Assembly (NCBI GenBank): GCA_038748365.1
Contig: JBCDIZ010000004.1
Span: 246,582 to 310,581 of the forward strand
Direction: 5' to 3'
Length of the DNA stretch: 64,000 bases
DNA from: Alterisphingorhabdus sp038748365
GTDB lineage: Bacteria > Pseudomonadota > Alphaproteobacteria > Sphingomonadales > Sphingomonadaceae
Made by a program: the position numbers and the translations under genes. Positions 1 to 8,314 of this stretch are shown piece after piece. Numbering within the stretch: position 1 is the first letter of the stretch; each line of letters begins with the position of its first letter. The notes under the pieces were generated by a model. It saw nothing but the letters and a program-made list of their open reading frames with translations. It had not been told where the DNA came from and did not search any database.

Positions 1-204
1 AGCAGCTTCGCCTGCCGCATTGGCAAGTTCCAAGTCAACCGGCGCACGATCCCCAATGGCAGGGCCGGGCTGATCGCCGACGACTACATCTTCAATTTCC
101 TGTTCGGTTTCGGCGGGAGTTTCTTCCGTTGTCGCGCCGCCACATGCCGTGAGCATCGCGGCGGCAGCCAGAGTGAACGGAAGAGCAGAGAATTTTTGCA
201 TCAT
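1..204 (-). CDS. Putative lipoprotein, 5' part only (runs off window)
   Basis: This is the N-terminal 68 codons of a minus-strand gene that continues beyond base 1. The product starts with a short hydrophobic segment ending in LTAC, a lipobox, so the mature protein should be lipid-anchored at Cys20 or Cys21 depending on which of two adjacent ATGs is used. The start at 204 is preferred because AAGGGTC lies just upstream. After the Cys comes an acidic Glu/Thr-rich linker, then a segment with GDQPGPAIGD. It lies 157 bases downstream of hslU on the same strand. The visible part is too short to assign a function; only secretion and lipidation can be inferred. Confidence 0.7.
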   Translation of the reverse strand, partial: MMQKFSALPFTLAAAAMLTACGGATTEETPAETEQEIEDVVVGDQPGPAIGDRAPVDLELANAAGEAA

Positions 205-361
205 ATGACCCTTATTATCAAAAATGCCATGACTGGCGATGCGTCTGAAGCGCACCTTTCCGATGAGGTTCGCACCATATGGGGAGAAAGTTACAGATGT
301 AAACGTATCAAAGGGGAATTATGCCCGATTTACTGTACAGCCGCCGGTCCCTGTTAGACTG

Positions 362-1663
362 TCACAGCACATATTTGCTGAGATCGGTATCGCGTGCCAC
401 ATCGTTGAGTTGTTTTTCGACATAAGCGGCATCGATAGTGATTGTATCGCCGTCCATCTCCTCGGCATTAAAGCTGACATCTTCGAGCAGCTTTTCCATC
501 ACCGTCTGTAAACGGCGGGCGCCGATATTCTCGACTGTCTCGTTCACATTGGCAGCGATTTTGGCGAGTGCGGCAATCGCATCATCGGTGAAGTCGAGTG
601 TGACATTCTCGGTGCCGATTAGAGCAGCATATTGTGCTGGCAGATTGGCTTTGGTGTCCTTGAGGATGGTGACAAAATCTTCCTCGGTTAGTGCTCGCAA
701 TTCTACCCGGATAGGCAGACGGCCCTGAAGCTCGGGCAGCATATCGCTGGGCTTCGAGACATGAAACGCGCCTGAGGCGATAAACAGCACATGGTCGGTT
801 TTCATCGGGCCATATTTGGTCGCCACGGTGGTGCCCTCGATCAGCGGTAGGAGATCGCGCTGCACGCCTTCACGGCTTACCGATCCGCCGCGCACATCGC
901 TGACCGCGATCTTGTCGATCTCGTCAAGGAACACAATGCCATTGGTCTCGGCATTGGCGAGCGCGGCACGAGCGACGTCATCTTCGTCCATGCGTTTGTC
1001 GGACTCTTCCTCGACCAGCTTATCCCAAGCATCGGCAACGCGCATCTTGCGGCGCTTTGTCGGGGTTTGGCCAAAAGCCTTGCCCATCATGTCGGAGAGA
1101 TTGATCATGCCGACCTGGCCGCTCATGCCGGGGATTTCCATCGGCGCATTGGGGGTGTCGGTGACCTCAATCTCGACTTCCTTGTCGTTCATATGATTGT
1201 CGACAATGCGCTGGCGAAAGCTCTCGCGGGTCGCCTCACTGGCATTGTCGCCGACCAGCGCATCGAGCAGCCGCTTCATCGCGGCTTCGGATGCGGCCTC
1301 GCGCACGGCTTCGCGCCGATTATCCTTTTCCAGACGCACCGCTTCCTCGACCAGATCTCGCGCAATCTGGTCAACATCGCGGCCGACATAGCCGACCTCG
1401 GTAAATTTGGTCGCTTCAATCTTGATAAACGGCGCTTGGGCCAGTTTGGCCAGACGGCGCGAAATCTCGGTCTTGCCGCAGCCTGTGGGGCCGATCATCA
1501 GGATGTTCTTCGGTGTGACTTCATCGCGCAATTCAGCAGGCAGACGCTGACGCCGCCAGCGATTGCGCAGCGCCACAGCCACAGCACGCTTGGCGTCGCG
1601 CTGGCCAACAATATGCTCATCCAGAGCGGCAACGATTTTCTTCGGGGTCAATTGGTCGGTCAT
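362..1663 (-). CDS. hslU: ATP-dependent protease ATPase subunit HslU (ClpY)
   Basis: AAA+ unfoldase that feeds proteins to the HslV peptidase in the cytoplasm. The 433-residue length matches the family. Visible are the start MTDQLTPKKIVAALDEHIVG, Walker A GPTGCGKT at residues 58-65, the pore loop GYVGRD at 91-96, the intermediate I-domain at roughly 110-230, Walker B VFLDEID at 244-250 and the C-terminal LSKYVL tail that docks on HslV. In most bacteria hslV directly precedes hslU. Here a flavoprotein gene and mtfA separate them, all on the minus strand, and the gap to the flavoprotein gene is 87 bases. Assignment is firm. Confidence 0.98.
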   Translation of the reverse strand: MTDQLTPKKIVAALDEHIVGQRDAKRAVAVALRNRWRRQRLPAELRDEVTPKNILMIGPTGCGKTEISRRLAKLAQAPFIKIEATKFTEVGYVGRDVDQIARDLVEEAVRLEKDNRREAVREAASEAAMKRLLDALVGDNASEATRESFRQRIVDNHMNDKEVEIEVTDTPNAPMEIPGMSGQVGMINLSDMMGKAFGQTPTKRRKMRVADAWDKLVEEESDKRMDEDDVARAALANAETNGIVFLDEIDKIAVSDVRGGSVSREGVQRDLLPLIEGTTVATKYGPMKTDHVLFIASGAFHVSKPSDMLPELQGRLPIRVELRALTEEDFVTILKDTKANLPAQYAALIGTENVTLDFTDDAIAALAKIAANVNETVENIGARRLQTVMEKLLEDVSFNAEEMDGDTITIDAAYVEKQLNDVARDTDLSKYVL

Positions 1664-1750
1664 AAATCCAGATACTTACTATACATATTTCCGTTCGTCT
1701 CGAACGGCGTTAAAGTGTTGGATGCGAATTTGGGGGTTGCGTATCAATAG

Positions 1751-2950
1751 TCAAGCGCAGCGCATGGCATCGGCAATAGCGGCATGGCCATTGACGATGC
1801 GGCTGGAGACATCGGGCTGCGGTGTGCGGTCAAACTGACCGCGCTCAAATGTACCGCCGAGAACGATGCCGTCCGAACGCGGGAACATGTAGAGGCCGCG
1901 CCTGTTGGTATAGGCGTAGTTGATCTCCGGCTGGGGCAGCAGGATCTCCAACTGCCCGCGCACCGGGATCAGTTCCTCATCACCAAATAACTCCGCCGCG
2001 CCCAGCCCGGTGCAGTTGAAGATTAGCTTTTCCGGCAACGCCTGAATTTCGCTCCGATCATGAAAATGGCGCACGGTGATCTTTCCACTCGCGAGCAATA
2101 TATCGCGCTGAAGCGCGCGTAAGAAGCGGGCAGGCTCAATATACATGTTGTACGAGCGGCGCAGATGCGAGGTACCGAAAGGGTTATCCGCCTCTTCGAT
2201 AGTCTGCATTGCGGGCAGCATATTGGCGATCAGCCGATCAACTTGGCCCATATTGATAGGGCGGTCCGACAGCTCATAAGTGGGCATCCAGCGCACGCCA
2301 TAATGCTCTCCCACCAGCAGCTGATAGCGGTAATAGCTGTACGCGCTGGCCTCAACGAATTGTTGCTCAAATTCGGGCGTGAGCTGGGAACCGGAGAAGA
2401 CCGAGCTCGGATACCATTGGCCGCCGGCGATATTGGACGTGGTTTCGGGTGGAAGCTGGCTGGTATAGATGGTGACCTGCTGCCCCGCTTCTTGCAACAG
2501 CCGCGCCGTGGTCAGCCCCATGATTCCAGCACCGATAACCGCCACCGGCCCCTGATGGCCGGACAGGGCTAGATCAACCGCCAGTTTGGAACTGCCCCAG
2601 CCGAGCGTAATCCCGCCGCCGCCATGGCCATAATTATGGACAATCTGCTTGTCGCCCATCGCCTCACGGCGGACGACAAATCCGGATGGCCGGTAAGGGC
2701 GCAGGCCAACAAGCTGACGGATTACGCGGTTGGCGCTGGCGCGGACTTTGGGCAGGCAGGGTCCTGGCGTTGATGCGTTTGCCAAGGGTGCAGTGCTTCT
2801 TGCGCATGCGGATAGCATCGTGGCAACGCCCAATGCGGCGCTGGTGGCCAAAAACTGTCTGCGGGTTGGGGTGACTTGGTGAAGCACGGGATGACTATAG
2901 GCGATCATCTGTTGCTGTCGAGCATTGCGAGCAGCATTACTCATGTCCAC
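1751..2950 (-). CDS. D-amino-acid-oxidase-like FAD oxidoreductase, apparently circularly permuted, Tat signal
   Basis: A 399-residue flavoprotein with D-amino acid oxidase (DAO) family motifs in an unusual order. After a twin-arginine signal (TRRQFLATSAALG near residues 29-41) come GLRPYRP (82-88) and HNYGHGGGGITLGWG (105-119). In DAAO enzymes these motifs are at the C-terminus. Only then comes the Rossmann FAD motif VIGAGIMGL (138-146), with TTSNIAGGQWYP (170-181) after it. The chain stops just past the GGTFERGQFD strand, exactly where GxRPxRP would normally follow. The permuted order is seen directly in the sequence. Oxidation of a D-amino acid or related amine in the periplasm is inferred. 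The start overlaps the mtfA stop by 10 bases, so the two are probably co-translated. Confidence 0.85.
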   Translation of the reverse strand: MDMSNAARNARQQQMIAYSHPVLHQVTPTRRQFLATSAALGVATMLSACARSTAPLANASTPGPCLPKVRASANRVIRQLVGLRPYRPSGFVVRREAMGDKQIVHNYGHGGGGITLGWGSSKLAVDLALSGHQGPVAVIGAGIMGLTTARLLQEAGQQVTIYTSQLPPETTSNIAGGQWYPSSVFSGSQLTPEFEQQFVEASAYSYYRYQLLVGEHYGVRWMPTYELSDRPINMGQVDRLIANMLPAMQTIEEADNPFGTSHLRRSYNMYIEPARFLRALQRDILLASGKITVRHFHDRSEIQALPEKLIFNCTGLGAAELFGDEELIPVRGQLEILLPQPEINYAYTNRRGLYMFPRSDGIVLGGTFERGQFDRTPQPDVSSRIVNGHAAIADAMRCA

Positions 2951-3756
2951 TGCGCCGGATCGAGTGCAAGCAGTTCCGAAAGCTGCGCATAGAGTGCCGG
3001 CTCCTCATGTTGCAACGCATGCGGTTTTTCGAAGAAGGCGACGATAGCCTCGGCAAAGAACTCTTGATGATTAGTGGCACCATAGGGATCGATCACCGTT
3101 CCGCGTCCGCCTGCAACCCGGTTCACATGTTCATGATATGCGTCCAGCATCGCTTTCTGCCAGCCACTATAGGCCTGCCCTTTGCGCAAAATGGGTAAAC
3201 CGTTTGTGTGACCGGTTAAGCTATCCAGTTGATGCGCGAATTCGTGGATAACGACATTATGCCCGTCCTTTTCGTCAAGGCCACCTTCAAGCGCATCGGG
3301 CCACGCCAGGACGACCGGTCCGCGGACCCAGCTTTCACCAAGTACTATGTGCCGGTTTTCGTGCACAACATGACCATCATAGGTGTTGCGGTGTTTGCGG
3401 AAGGCGGAAGGGTAGACCAGCACATTTCTGAGGGGGTGATACCAGGCCGGGCTATTGACGACCAATAAGCAGGCTTGCGCAGCAATTGAAAGCTTCATGC
3501 TCTCGGTAATCTCAAGGCCCTGATTGCCGCGCACTGTGATTTGATCGAGGAACAGATTGATTTTCCCCTCGAGCTTGGGCTGCAGCGCTTCTGGCAAGCG
3601 TCTTATGATCGGCACCAGTTCTACCACCATCGCGCGTTGTTCTGGTGTGAGTGGCGTCGCCAAGAGCTGAGTGCGCTTGCGCTGCCACAATAGACGGCGA
3701 CATAACAGGATTGCACCAATGAGCAGAAAACCGAGAGCAACGTATAAAAGGGCCAT
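2941..3756 (-). CDS. mtfA: MtfA-like zinc-dependent peptidase (M90 family)
   Basis: A 271-residue protein with one N-terminal membrane helix (about residues 3-22) and a gluzincin-type zinc site: HEFAH at 171-175, and a downstream NHQEFFAEA at 229-237 that supplies the probable third ligand. E. coli MtfA binds the glucose-PTS repressor Mlc and has aminopeptidase activity. Sphingomonads often lack that PTS circuit, so the role here is open. The gene lies 49 bases after hslV and overlaps the flavoprotein gene, inside what looks like an hslV-mtfA-flavoprotein-hslU transcription unit. That suggests a link to protein quality control. The family call is firm. Confidence 0.92.
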   Translation of the reverse strand: MALLYVALGFLLIGAILLCRRLLWQRKRTQLLATPLTPEQRAMVVELVPIIRRLPEALQPKLEGKINLFLDQITVRGNQGLEITESMKLSIAAQACLLVVNSPAWYHPLRNVLVYPSAFRKHRNTYDGHVVHENRHIVLGESWVRGPVVLAWPDALEGGLDEKDGHNVVIHEFAHQLDSLTGHTNGLPILRKGQAYSGWQKAMLDAYHEHVNRVAGGRGTVIDPYGATNHQEFFAEAIVAFFEKPHALQHEEPALYAQLSELLALDPAQWT

Positions 3757-3805
3757 CAGGTAGAACTAAAAAGGTTCACGCGACTTTGGCAGATCGTGGG
3801 AATAG

Positions 3806-4372
3806 TCAGGTTGCGCTATCCAGCACTTCCACAGTCAACTGGTCATTGGTGTAGACGCAGACATCGGCGGCAATCTTCATCGCCTTGCGGGCCAGCACTT
3901 CGGCATCTTCCTCGTAATCCATCAGCGCGCGGGCAGCGGCTAAGGCATAGTTGCCGCCCGAACCGATGGCGGCAATGCCGTCGCCCGGCTCGAGCACATC
4001 GCCATTGCCGGTGAGGATCAGCGTCACTTCTTTGTCGGCGACGATCATCATCGCTTCTAAGTTGCGCAGATATTTGTCGGTGCGCCAGTCTTTGGCCAGC
4101 TCCACCGCGGCGCGCATCAGCTGGCCATTATGCCGCTCCAGCTTGGCCTCGAGGCGTTCAAACAGGGTGAAGGCGTCGGCAGTGGCTCCGGCAAAGCCGC
4201 CGATCACCGAACCATCGCCCAGCGCGCGGACCTTGCGGGCATTGGGCTTCATAATCGTTTGGCCCATGGAAACCTGACCGTCGCCTGCTATGATGGCCTT
4301 ACCATTTTTGCGGACGCCGATGATGGTGGTGCCATGCCATTGCGGCATGGAATGTTGGTTATGTTCGCTCAT
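3806..4372 (-). CDS. hslV: ATP-dependent protease peptidase subunit HslV (ClpQ)
   Basis: N-terminal-nucleophile threonine peptidase that forms the double hexameric core capped by HslU. The 188-residue chain carries a 14-residue leader ending WHG, followed by the catalytic TTIIGVRKNGK (nucleophile Thr15 before processing) and the GDGQVS loop at 30-35. The leader is longer than the one or two residues seen in enterobacteria, as is common in alphaproteobacteria. It is the first gene of the minus-strand run hslV-mtfA-flavoprotein-hslU. A repeat element lies between it and cysQ. Confidence 0.98.
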   Translation of the reverse strand: MSEHNQHSMPQWHGTTIIGVRKNGKAIIAGDGQVSMGQTIMKPNARKVRALGDGSVIGGFAGATADAFTLFERLEAKLERHNGQLMRAAVELAKDWRTDKYLRNLEAMMIVADKEVTLILTGNGDVLEPGDGIAAIGSGGNYALAAARALMDYEEDAEVLARKAMKIAADVCVYTNDQLTVEVLDSAT

Positions 4373-4422
4373 GCAGCGCTATATGGGGCAGGTGGATTAG
4401 GGGCGCAAGATGAACGGCTATC

Positions 4423-4529
4423 TCTCACCGTTTGGGCTGAGCTTGTCGAAGCCCTGTTCTTATTTTGCAAGAAAGAGCGGCCGTTGACCTTTGGTCGCCT
4501 CCGGCCCGACAAGCTTAGGGCGAACGGGG
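4423..4529. repeat. REP/MITE-like inverted repeat between cysQ and hslV
   Basis: The left arm (about 4427-4448) contains CCGTTTGGGCTGAGCTTGTCG. The right arm (about 4506-4527), read on the other strand, gives CGTTCGCCCTAAGCTTGTCGG, so the two form an imperfect inverted repeat about 107 bases long with no ORF. The core GAGCTTGTCGAAG resembles an intergenic palindrome that I recall as widespread in alphaproteobacterial genomes. No target-site duplication was found. Confidence 0.6.
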
Positions 4530-4536
4530 TACTGGG

Positions 4537-5349
4537 TTAGCCGTAGACAATAAAATGCGGGTTATCATAACCCCGCTCGGCTTTCTGATAGTGGAGTGGC
4601 GTCGTACCATCCTCCAGAGTCACCCGGCCCCCGGCAGCCTCGACAATCGCCTGCCCGGCGGCAGTATCCCATTCCATAGTGCGGCCCATGCGTGGGTACA
4701 GATCAGCCTTGCTCTCTGCGACGAGGCAGAATTTCAGCGATGATCCGGCCGAGATGATTTCAGCGACATCATGCTTATCCAGAAAAGCGTTGGTCTCCGG
4801 GGTACGATGCGAGCGTGAGGCGATGGCGACCAGCTTTTCGCTGGCTTTGCGGGTCTGAAGCGGTTTGCGCTGATCAGGCATCGCCCAGTCAGCATCGGGC
4901 GCCATTTCGGCCATCCATGGTGCGGCTTCAGGGTGTGCAACATAAAGAACACTGCGCGCTGGCGCATAGATGACACCCGCCACCGGCTTTTTGTCCGCGA
5001 TTATGCCGATATTGACCGTGAAGTCCTTGCGCTGGTTGATAAATTCGCGGGTACCATCGAGCGGGTCGACACAGGCATAAACATTGCCAAGATCGGGAAT
5101 ACGTCCGGCGGCGACCTCTTCTTCCGCCAGCACCGGCAGTCCCGGAGCAATGGCTGCCAACTGCTCGAGAATCAGCGCTTCAGCTTTGTGATCTGCCTCG
5201 GTTACGGGAGAATTATCCTTCTTCTCCACCACATCACAGCCCTGAATAAAATAGGGCATGATCAGGCCGCCGGCGGCATGGGCGATGCGGGCAAGCGCTT
5301 CCCCTGTCAAAGGGGCTCCCGCGCCGGGAAGTGTATTCGCCATGCTCAT
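4537..5349 (-). CDS. cysQ: 3'(2'),5'-bisphosphate nucleotidase CysQ
   Basis: Mg-dependent phosphatase of the inositol monophosphatase superfamily. It removes the 3'-phosphate from PAP, the by-product of PAPS use, and so keeps sulfate assimilation or sulfotransfer moving. Seen are the metal-binding EEE after VLA, then CVDPLDGTREF and a late WDTAAGQAIVEAAGG. The ATG at 5349 is chosen because it overlaps the cysNC stop as ATGA, a normal operon junction. An ATG 15 bases upstream would add five residues. It is the third gene of cysD-cysNC-cysQ on the minus strand. Confidence 0.93.
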   Translation of the reverse strand: MSMANTLPGAGAPLTGEALARIAHAAGGLIMPYFIQGCDVVEKKDNSPVTEADHKAEALILEQLAAIAPGLPVLAEEEVAAGRIPDLGNVYACVDPLDGTREFINQRKDFTVNIGIIADKKPVAGVIYAPARSVLYVAHPEAAPWMAEMAPDADWAMPDQRKPLQTRKASEKLVAIASRSHRTPETNAFLDKHDVAEIISAGSSLKFCLVAESKADLYPRMGRTMEWDTAAGQAIVEAAGGRVTLEDGTTPLHYQKAERGYDNPHFIVYG

Positions 5350-7283
5350 ATCGTTGCCGACCATTCCCCGAGCATCTGCTCGACAATATACTCTGCTGCC
5401 TCTTCGGCAGTCATCTTGGTCGTGTCGATATGAATCTCTGGACTCTCAGGTGCTTCATATGGACTGTCGATACCAGTGAAGTTTTTCAATTCGCCCGCCC
5501 GTGCTTTTTTATATAGGCCTTTAACATCGCGCTCTTCCGCAACTTGAAGCGGAGTATCGACAAAAATCTCGATAAACTCACCTTCTGCCATAAGCTCTCG
5601 TGCCATACGCCGTTCGGCGCGGAAGGGCGAGATAAAGGCGGTCAACACGATCAGCCCGGCATCGGTCATCAGCTTGGCGACTTCGGATATGCGGCGGATA
5701 TTCTCCACCCGGTCGGCATCGGTAAAGCCGAGATCCTTGTTAAGCCCATGGCGAACATTGTCGCCGTCGAGCAGAAAGCTATGCTTGCCCATCGCGTGCA
5801 GCTTCTTCTCCACCAAATTGGCAATGGTCGATTTGCCCGATCCGGAAAGGCCGGTGAACCATAGCAGGCGCGGTCGCTGGTTCTTCTGTGCCGCATGCGC
5901 CTCGCGGGTGATATCGACGCTCTGCCAATGGACATTCTGGCTGCGGCGTAGAGCGAAGTTGATCATACCGGCGGCCACCGTGGCATTGCTCACCTTGTCG
6001 ATCAGGATAAAGCCGCCCAGATCACGCCCGCCCTTGTCAGCGTCCTCATAGCCTTCAAAAGCAATGCGCCGGTCGGTGGTGATTTCCGCAACACCGATGC
6101 TGTTCAGCTCCAGCGTCTTGGCCGCGACCTGCTCCATAGTGTTGACATTAATCTGATATTTGGGGGGCTGGACTGTGGCTGATACCATCTGCGTGCCCAG
6201 CTTCAGCATATAGGCGCGGCCGGGGAGAAGAGCCTGCTCGTCCATCCACACAATCGTGGCCTCAAACTGGTCGGCAGCGGATGGTGGCGCATCGGCGGCG
6301 GCGATTACATCGCCGCGTGAGCAATCTATCTCATCGGCCAAGGTCAGCGTGACCGACTGGCCGGCGCCCGCTTCCTCCAGATCGCCGTCAAAAGTGACGA
6401 TACTTTCCACTATAGACGTCTTGCCTGAAGGCACGACGCGAACTTTGTCACCCGGTTTCACCGTACCGCTGGCAATCTGTCCGGCAAATCCGCGAAAATC
6501 AAGATTGGGCCGGTTAACCCATTGCACCGGCATCCGCATCGGCCCATCGCGCCACGCGGTCACGCCGATCTCGACCGTTTCGAGATGATCGATCAGCGTC
6601 TTGCCCGCATACCATGGGGTCTGATCACTGAGCGACGCGATATTGTCGCCGGCAAGACCGGAAATCGGGATCGGCGTGAAACTGCTGATACCAATGGACT
6701 TTGCGAACAGATCATAGGCGCTGACAATCGCCTCATAGCGTTCCTGATCATAATCGATCAGGTCCATCTTGTTCACCGCCAGTACGATATTCCTTATGCC
6801 CAGCAGATGCGCCAGATAGCTGTGCCGCTTGGTCTGGGTCAGCACGCCTTTGCGCGCATCGATCAGGATTATGGCAAGATCAGCGGTGGAAGCACCGGTC
6901 ACCATATTGCGGGTATATTGTTCATGCCCCGGCGTATCGGCGACGATGAACTTGCGCTTCTCGGTCGCAAAAAAGCGATAGGCGACATCGATGGTGATGC
7001 CCTGTTCACGTTCGGCGGCAAGGCCATCAACCAGCAGAGCAAAGTCGATATTCTCGCCTTGGGTCCCGCTGGTTTTGGAGTCGGCTTCCAATGCCGCGAG
7101 CTGATCTTCAAAGATCATCTTGCTGTCATAAAGCAGGCGCCCGATCAGCGTGGATTTACCGTCATCGACGCTGCCACAGGTGATAAAGCGCAGCATGGAT
7201 TTGTGCTGATGGGTGTCGAGATAGGCGTCGATATCATCGGCGATCAGCGCTTCGGGGCGGTAGACGGTTGCTTCAGTGTTCAT
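5346..7283 (-). CDS. cysNC: Bifunctional sulfate adenylyltransferase large subunit / APS kinase CysNC
   Basis: A fused enzyme for two steps of sulfate activation. The N-terminal CysN GTPase partners CysD to make APS. The C-terminal CysC kinase phosphorylates APS to PAPS. Residues 36-46 hold the GTPase P-loop (CGSVDDGKSTL), followed by DTPGHEQYTRNM and NKMDLID. Elongation-factor-like beta barrels lie in the middle, and a second P-loop GLSGSGKST at 478-486 opens the kinase, with DGDNVRHGLN downstream. At 645 residues it matches other CysN-CysC fusions such as rhizobial NodQ. Its start overlaps the cysD stop by one base. Confidence 0.97.
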   Translation of the reverse strand: MNTEATVYRPEALIADDIDAYLDTHQHKSMLRFITCGSVDDGKSTLIGRLLYDSKMIFEDQLAALEADSKTSGTQGENIDFALLVDGLAAEREQGITIDVAYRFFATEKRKFIVADTPGHEQYTRNMVTGASTADLAIILIDARKGVLTQTKRHSYLAHLLGIRNIVLAVNKMDLIDYDQERYEAIVSAYDLFAKSIGISSFTPIPISGLAGDNIASLSDQTPWYAGKTLIDHLETVEIGVTAWRDGPMRMPVQWVNRPNLDFRGFAGQIASGTVKPGDKVRVVPSGKTSIVESIVTFDGDLEEAGAGQSVTLTLADEIDCSRGDVIAAADAPPSAADQFEATIVWMDEQALLPGRAYMLKLGTQMVSATVQPPKYQINVNTMEQVAAKTLELNSIGVAEITTDRRIAFEGYEDADKGGRDLGGFILIDKVSNATVAAGMINFALRRSQNVHWQSVDITREAHAAQKNQRPRLLWFTGLSGSGKSTIANLVEKKLHAMGKHSFLLDGDNVRHGLNKDLGFTDADRVENIRRISEVAKLMTDAGLIVLTAFISPFRAERRMARELMAEGEFIEIFVDTPLQVAEERDVKGLYKKARAGELKNFTGIDSPYEAPESPEIHIDTTKMTAEEAAEYIVEQMLGEWSATI

Positions 7284-8182
7284 CAGAAGTACCCCTCCTG
7301 CTTCTTGGCTTCCATCGAAGCGCCTTGCCCCTTGTCAATCGCACGGCCTTGACGTTCCGAGCCAGTAGCCAGCAGCATCTCCTGAATGATCGCGGGGAGG
7401 TCGGCGGCATCGCTTTCAGTCGCACCGGTCAGCGGATAGCAACCCAGCGTACGGAAGCGCACTGAGCGTTCCACCACCTCTTCGCCATCTTCCAGACGAA
7501 AGCGGTCATCATCAACAACAATGGTAAGCCCATCACGCTCCACCGTCGGACGCGGTGCGGAATAGTAGAGCGGCACAATATCGATATTCTCCAGCAGGAT
7601 ATATTGCCAGATATCAAGCTCGGTCCAGTTGGAAAGCGGAAAGACGCGGATGCTCTCGCCCTTGTTCTTGCGGGCATTGTAAAGTTTCCACAATTCGGGG
7701 CGCTGGTTCTTCGGGTCCCAGCGATGGCTGGCTGAGCGGAAGCTGAAAATGCGCTCCTTGGCGCGGGCCTTTTCCTCATCGCGACGGCCGCCACCAAAAG
7801 CCGCGTCAAAGCCATAGCGGGTAAGGGCGTTTTTCAGCGGATCAGTGAGCATGGTCTGCGAATAGAGCGACGATCCGGTATCAAACGGGTTGATGCCCGA
7901 AGCCGCACCCTCGGCATTATGTTCGACCAGCAACTCAAGCCCATACTCCTTGGCGGTGCGATCACGATGATCGAGCAACGCCTGAAAATCCCAGCCGGAA
8001 GCAATATGCAGGAAAGGGAAGGGTGGCGGCGAAGGATAAAAGGCCTTGCGGGCGACATGCAGCATCACCGAGCTGTCCTTGCCGACCGAATAAAGCATAA
8101 CCGGCTTTTCCGCCTCGGCCACCACTTCGCGCATGATGTGAATTGCTTCGGCTTCAAGCCGCTGAAGATGGGTGAGATTCAT
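7283..8182 (-). CDS. cysD: Sulfate adenylyltransferase small subunit CysD
   Basis: ATP-pyrophosphatase-type subunit that forms APS from ATP and sulfate, driven by GTP hydrolysis on CysN. The PP-loop YSVGKDSSVM lies at residues 31-40, and GRRDEEKARAKER and WTELDIWQYI are typical of the family. The 299-residue length is normal. It heads the cysD-cysNC-cysQ operon. The 132 bases upstream separate it from manC; I see no clear promoter motif there. The gene sits directly after GDP-mannose synthesis genes, which raises the possibility of PAPS supply for polysaccharide sulfation, although no sulfotransferase is visible in the window. Confidence 0.97.
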   Translation of the reverse strand: MNLTHLQRLEAEAIHIMREVVAEAEKPVMLYSVGKDSSVMLHVARKAFYPSPPPFPFLHIASGWDFQALLDHRDRTAKEYGLELLVEHNAEGAASGINPFDTGSSLYSQTMLTDPLKNALTRYGFDAAFGGGRRDEEKARAKERIFSFRSASHRWDPKNQRPELWKLYNARKNKGESIRVFPLSNWTELDIWQYILLENIDIVPLYYSAPRPTVERDGLTIVVDDDRFRLEDGEEVVERSVRFRTLGCYPLTGATESDAADLPAIIQEMLLATGSERQGRAIDKGQGASMEAKKQEGYF

Positions 8183-8314
8183 AGATTTTGGTCACAATAA
8201 CTAGGTGCGAAGGCCGCAAGCGGCTCCATCGCGTCACCAAGTGCATTTATCAATAGCGAAATGATATTCCATGGAGTTTTTCTTTGCCGAGCAAAATCTG
8301 CGCTTAGGCGCTGG

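Noticed and set aside
1067..1750. 227-codon open frame opposite hslU
   Set aside because: Antisense shadow of hslU with no family features or ribosome-binding site.
6522..7352. 276-codon open frame opposite cysNC
   Set aside because: It lies fully antisense to a certain gene, has no recognisable domain, and reflects the codon bias of cysNC.
8183..8314. Terminator between manC and cysD (GCGC-CTAA-GCGC)
   Set aside because: The stem is only four base pairs and is not followed by a T-run on the transcribed strand.
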